From positions 61,082-125,081 of the forward strand of contig PCAK01000012.1 of assembly GCA_002730525.1 (NCBI GenBank): 64,000 bases of DNA. The letters are read 5' to 3'. Shown here piece by piece: positions 62,511-64,000 of this stretch. This stretch comes from Acidobacteriota bacterium. GTDB lineage: Bacteria > Acidobacteriota > Vicinamibacteria > Vicinamibacterales > UBA823. Positions within the stretch are counted from its first letter, which is position 1, and the number at the start of each line of letters is the position of its first letter. The translations under genes and the position numbers were made by a program. The notes beneath the pieces were generated by a model, which was given only the letters and a program-made list of their open reading frames with translations, was not told the DNA's origin and made no database searches.

Positions 62511-63236
62511 ATGTCTCTCATCTACGGCATCAATCCGGTCCGGGAGGCGCTGCGATCGGGCCGGGTCACCTCGCTCGACGTGGCCGACCCTTCGCGCCCC
62601 CGACTGCGCCCGCTGGTGGATCTGGCCGAGGCGTCGGGTATCACCGTGCGGCGCCGGACCGACGCTCAGCTGACCCGATCGTCCGGGGGGCATCCGCATC
62701 AGGGCGTCGTGGCCGGGGTGCGGCCTCCGCGGGCGCACACGCTCGACGACCTGCTCCAGACGGCCGACCACCCGCTCCTGGTCGTTCTCGACGGCATCGA
62801 GGATCCGCAGAACGTCGGGGCGATCCTGAGAACGGCGGAGGCGGCCGGCGTCGATGGTGTCGTGCGGCAGTCGCGCCGGGCCGCCAGGCTGGATGGGGTG
62901 GCCGCCAAGGCGTCAGCCGGCGCCGTGGCGCATCTGCGCATCGCCGAGGTCGTCAACATCGCGAGGACGCTCGAGGCGTTGAAGGCCGCGGGTGTCTGGA
63001 CGGTGGGACTCGACGCCGCCGGCAGCCAGCGTTACGACCAGATCGACCTGACGCTGCCGACGGCCGTCGTGCTCGGGGCCGAGGGGCGCGGCCTGCGGCG
63101 CCTGGTGCGGGAGCGCTGTGACTGGCTGGTGTCGATTCCGATGGCGGGGCAGGTGAGCAGCCTCAACGTCTCGGTGGCAGCGGGTGTTGCCCTGTTTGAG
63201 GCGGTGCGGCAGCGCGCCGTGGCGAAAATCCTCTAA
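62511..63236 (+). CDS. rlmB: TrmH/SpoU-family 23S rRNA (guanosine-2'-O) methyltransferase
   Basis: A 241-residue SPOUT enzyme. The N-terminal substrate-binding domain (LIYGINPVREALRSGRV, QGVVAGVRP) is followed by the knotted SAM domain with motif 1 IEDPQNVGAILRTAEAAGVDG, motif 2 VVLGAEGRGLRRLVRERCD and motif 3 IPMAGQVSSLNVSVAAGVALFE. RlmB methylates G2251 of 23S rRNA; a TrmH-like tRNA activity cannot be fully excluded. The ATG at 62511 matches the family start (M.LIYGINPV). It is the last gene before the tRNA-tuf unit. Confidence 0.93.
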   Translation: MSLIYGINPVREALRSGRVTSLDVADPSRPRLRPLVDLAEASGITVRRRTDAQLTRSSGGHPHQGVVAGVRPPRAHTLDDLLQTADHPLLVVLDGIEDPQNVGAILRTAEAAGVDGVVRQSRRAARLDGVAAKASAGAVAHLRIAEVVNIARTLEALKAAGVWTVGLDAAGSQRYDQIDLTLPTAVVLGAEGRGLRRLVRERCDWLVSIPMAGQVSSLNVSVAAGVALFEAVRQRAVAKIL

Positions 63237-63255
63237 AGGTCCATGCCGCCACGGG

Positions 63256-63284
63256 TTGCCGGATGGCATGAGACGTGCTACAGT
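63256..63284 (+). promoter_or_regulatory. Promoter of the tRNA-tuf unit
   Basis: TTGCCG (63256-63261), a 17-base spacer ending in TGC, then TACAGT (63279-63284): an extended -10 sigma-70-type promoter. The start would be near 63291, eight bases before tRNA-Thr. The -35 is the same TTGCCG as before tRNA-Gln. Confidence 0.6.
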
Positions 63285-63298
63285 ACCCGTTTGGTCTG

Positions 63299-63375
63299 GC
63301 TGGCGTAGCTCAGTCCGGTAGAGCAGCTGATTTGTAATCAGCCGGTCGGGGGTTCAAATCCCTTCGCCAGCTCCA
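63299..63375 (+). tRNA. tRNA-Thr(UGU)
   Basis: Acceptor GCTGGCG pairs with CGCCAGC, discriminator T, encoded CCA. Anticodon stem GCTGA/TCAGC with loop TTTGTAA, anticodon TGT. T loop GGTTCAAATCC. First of four tRNAs before tuf. Confidence 0.97.
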
Positions 63376-63526
63376 TGGACTCAATCGATGCTCGGCGCGC
63401 TTTCCAGCAGTATCGAGAAACCATCGCACCCAGTACGAATCATGAAGTTCAGCGATCAGCAGCCGACGCCATGTCCATCCCGGCGGTCGCGCGGCGCGGC
63501 GGATTGCTGAGCGACGACGGAACGTT

Positions 63527-63613
63527 GGCGAGGTTGCGGAGCGGTCAAACGCAACAGACTGTAAATCTGTCGCCCTAGCGGCTTCGGAGGTTCGAATCCT
63601 CCCCTCGCCACCA
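63527..63613 (+). tRNA. tRNA-Tyr(GUA)
   Basis: Acceptor GGCGAGG pairs with CCTCGCC, discriminator A, encoded CCA. A long variable arm (CGCCCTAGCGGCTTCG region) marks a class II tRNA. Anticodon loop CTGTAAA with GTA. The 151 bases before it hold no gene that I can see. Confidence 0.96.
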
Positions 63614-63686
63614 GCCTTCGCTCGCGGCTGGGCCACGAGCTACGGCCAGGCGAGCCAGGCGACAGGCGAGTTGGCGCGCGGGGGTT

Positions 63687-63703
63687 TCGGGGCGCGGCCC
63701 CGA
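63687..63703 (+). other. Hairpin between tRNA-Tyr and tRNA-Gly
   Basis: TCGGGGC-GCG-GCCCCGA forms a 7-base GC stem nine bases before tRNA-Gly. It is probably part of the tRNA precursor and may mark a processing site. Confidence 0.4.
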
Positions 63704-63712
63704 CCTGAAGAG

Positions 63713-63787
63713 GCGGGAGTAACTCAGTGGTAGAGTCACAGCCTTCCAAGCTGTTGGTCGCGGGTTCGATCCCCGTCTCCCGCTCCA
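63713..63787 (+). tRNA. tRNA-Gly(UCC)
   Basis: Acceptor GCGGGAG pairs with CTCCCGC, discriminator T, encoded CCA. Anticodon stem ACAGC/GCTGT with loop CTTCCAA, anticodon TCC. Confidence 0.97.
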
Positions 63788-63788
63788 C

Positions 63789-63864
<76 letters not shown>

Positions 63865-63921
63865 GCTTCTGGAACGCGGCGCGGAGGGCGCCAGTCGAAC
63901 GCTGAAGAGAGGAACTAGGAC

Positions 63922-64000
63922 ATGGCGAAGGAAAAGTTCGATCGATCGAAGCCGCACGTGAACATCGGCACGATCGGGCACATTGACCATGGAAAGACGA
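63922..64000 (+). CDS. tuf: Elongation factor Tu, 5' end (cut by window edge)
   Basis: The first 26 codons read MAKEKFDRSKPHVNIGTIGH and then IDHGKT, the P-loop of EF-Tu (GxxxxGKT form, usually GHVDHGKT). EF-Tu delivers aminoacyl-tRNA to the ribosome. The gene follows tRNA-Thr by 57 bases, matching the thrU-tyrU-glyT-thrT-tufB order known in E. coli. AGGA lies before the ATG. The rest is beyond the window. Confidence 0.96.
   Translation, partial: MAKEKFDRSKPHVNIGTIGHIDHGKT

Noticed and set aside
60704..62521. Minus-strand 605-codon frame opposite gltX
   Set aside because: No recognisable domain and Arg/Gln-rich; gltX on the plus strand is certain.

Overview
The window is GC-rich, densely coding bacterial DNA from a diderm. 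It has O-antigen/LPS-type genes, heptose-phosphate genes and a LolB-like lipoprotein. The gene complement (complete Na+-NQR, an IspD-IspF fusion, SelA, many acidobacterial-looking GT-C membrane proteins) suggests Acidobacteriota, perhaps Vicinamibacteria. That placement is an inference from gene content; no phylogenetic marker was searched. No phage, transposase or CRISPR array was seen, and no stretch over 300 bases lacks a gene. The longest gaps (31417-31661, 43630-43853, 50118-50355) hold promoters or palindromes.

Region 1 (1-31.4 kb) is a large surface-glycan locus with many changes of strand. It encodes a Wzx-like flippase, seven GT4 glycosyltransferases, three GT2 enzymes of the polyprenyl-phosphate-sugar synthase type, a GT9 heptosyltransferase-like protein, three SAM methyltransferases, a DegT-type sugar aminotransferase and an SDR sugar-nucleotide enzyme. 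It also encodes six large polytopic proteins that look like GT-C (ArnT/PMT-like) glycosyltransferases, plus a truncated seventh. Three of the GT-C-like proteins end in a soluble beta-rich domain. The likely logic is that GT2 enzymes charge polyprenyl phosphate with sugars, GT-C enzymes use these donors on the periplasmic side, and GT4/GT9 enzymes build the cytoplasmic repeat unit that the flippase exports.

Region 2 (31.6-39.5 kb) is one co-directional unit: gmhA, then nqrABCDEF, apbE and nqrM. It holds every structural gene of the sodium-pumping NADH:quinone oxidoreductase plus its flavin-transfer and maturation factors. Region 3 (39.5-46.3 kb) holds selA, a hypothetical gene, a frameshifted gene, purH, and a minus-strand group of heptose-7-phosphate kinase, O-antigen ligase and a Trm112-like small protein.

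Region 4 (46.3-64 kb) is housekeeping: a TPR protein, lolB-like, ispE, tRNA-Gln, prs, rplY, pth, rpsF, rpsR, rplI, dnaB, radA, a PIN-TRAM protein, plsC, a B3/4-domain protein, ispDF, gltX, rlmB, then tRNA-Thr, -Tyr, -Gly, -Thr and the start of tuf. The lolB-ispE-prs-pth and tRNA-tuf orders match ancient conserved neighbourhoods. Several first-in-operon genes have a -10-like hexamer only 5-11 bases before the start codon, which suggests leaderless transcripts.
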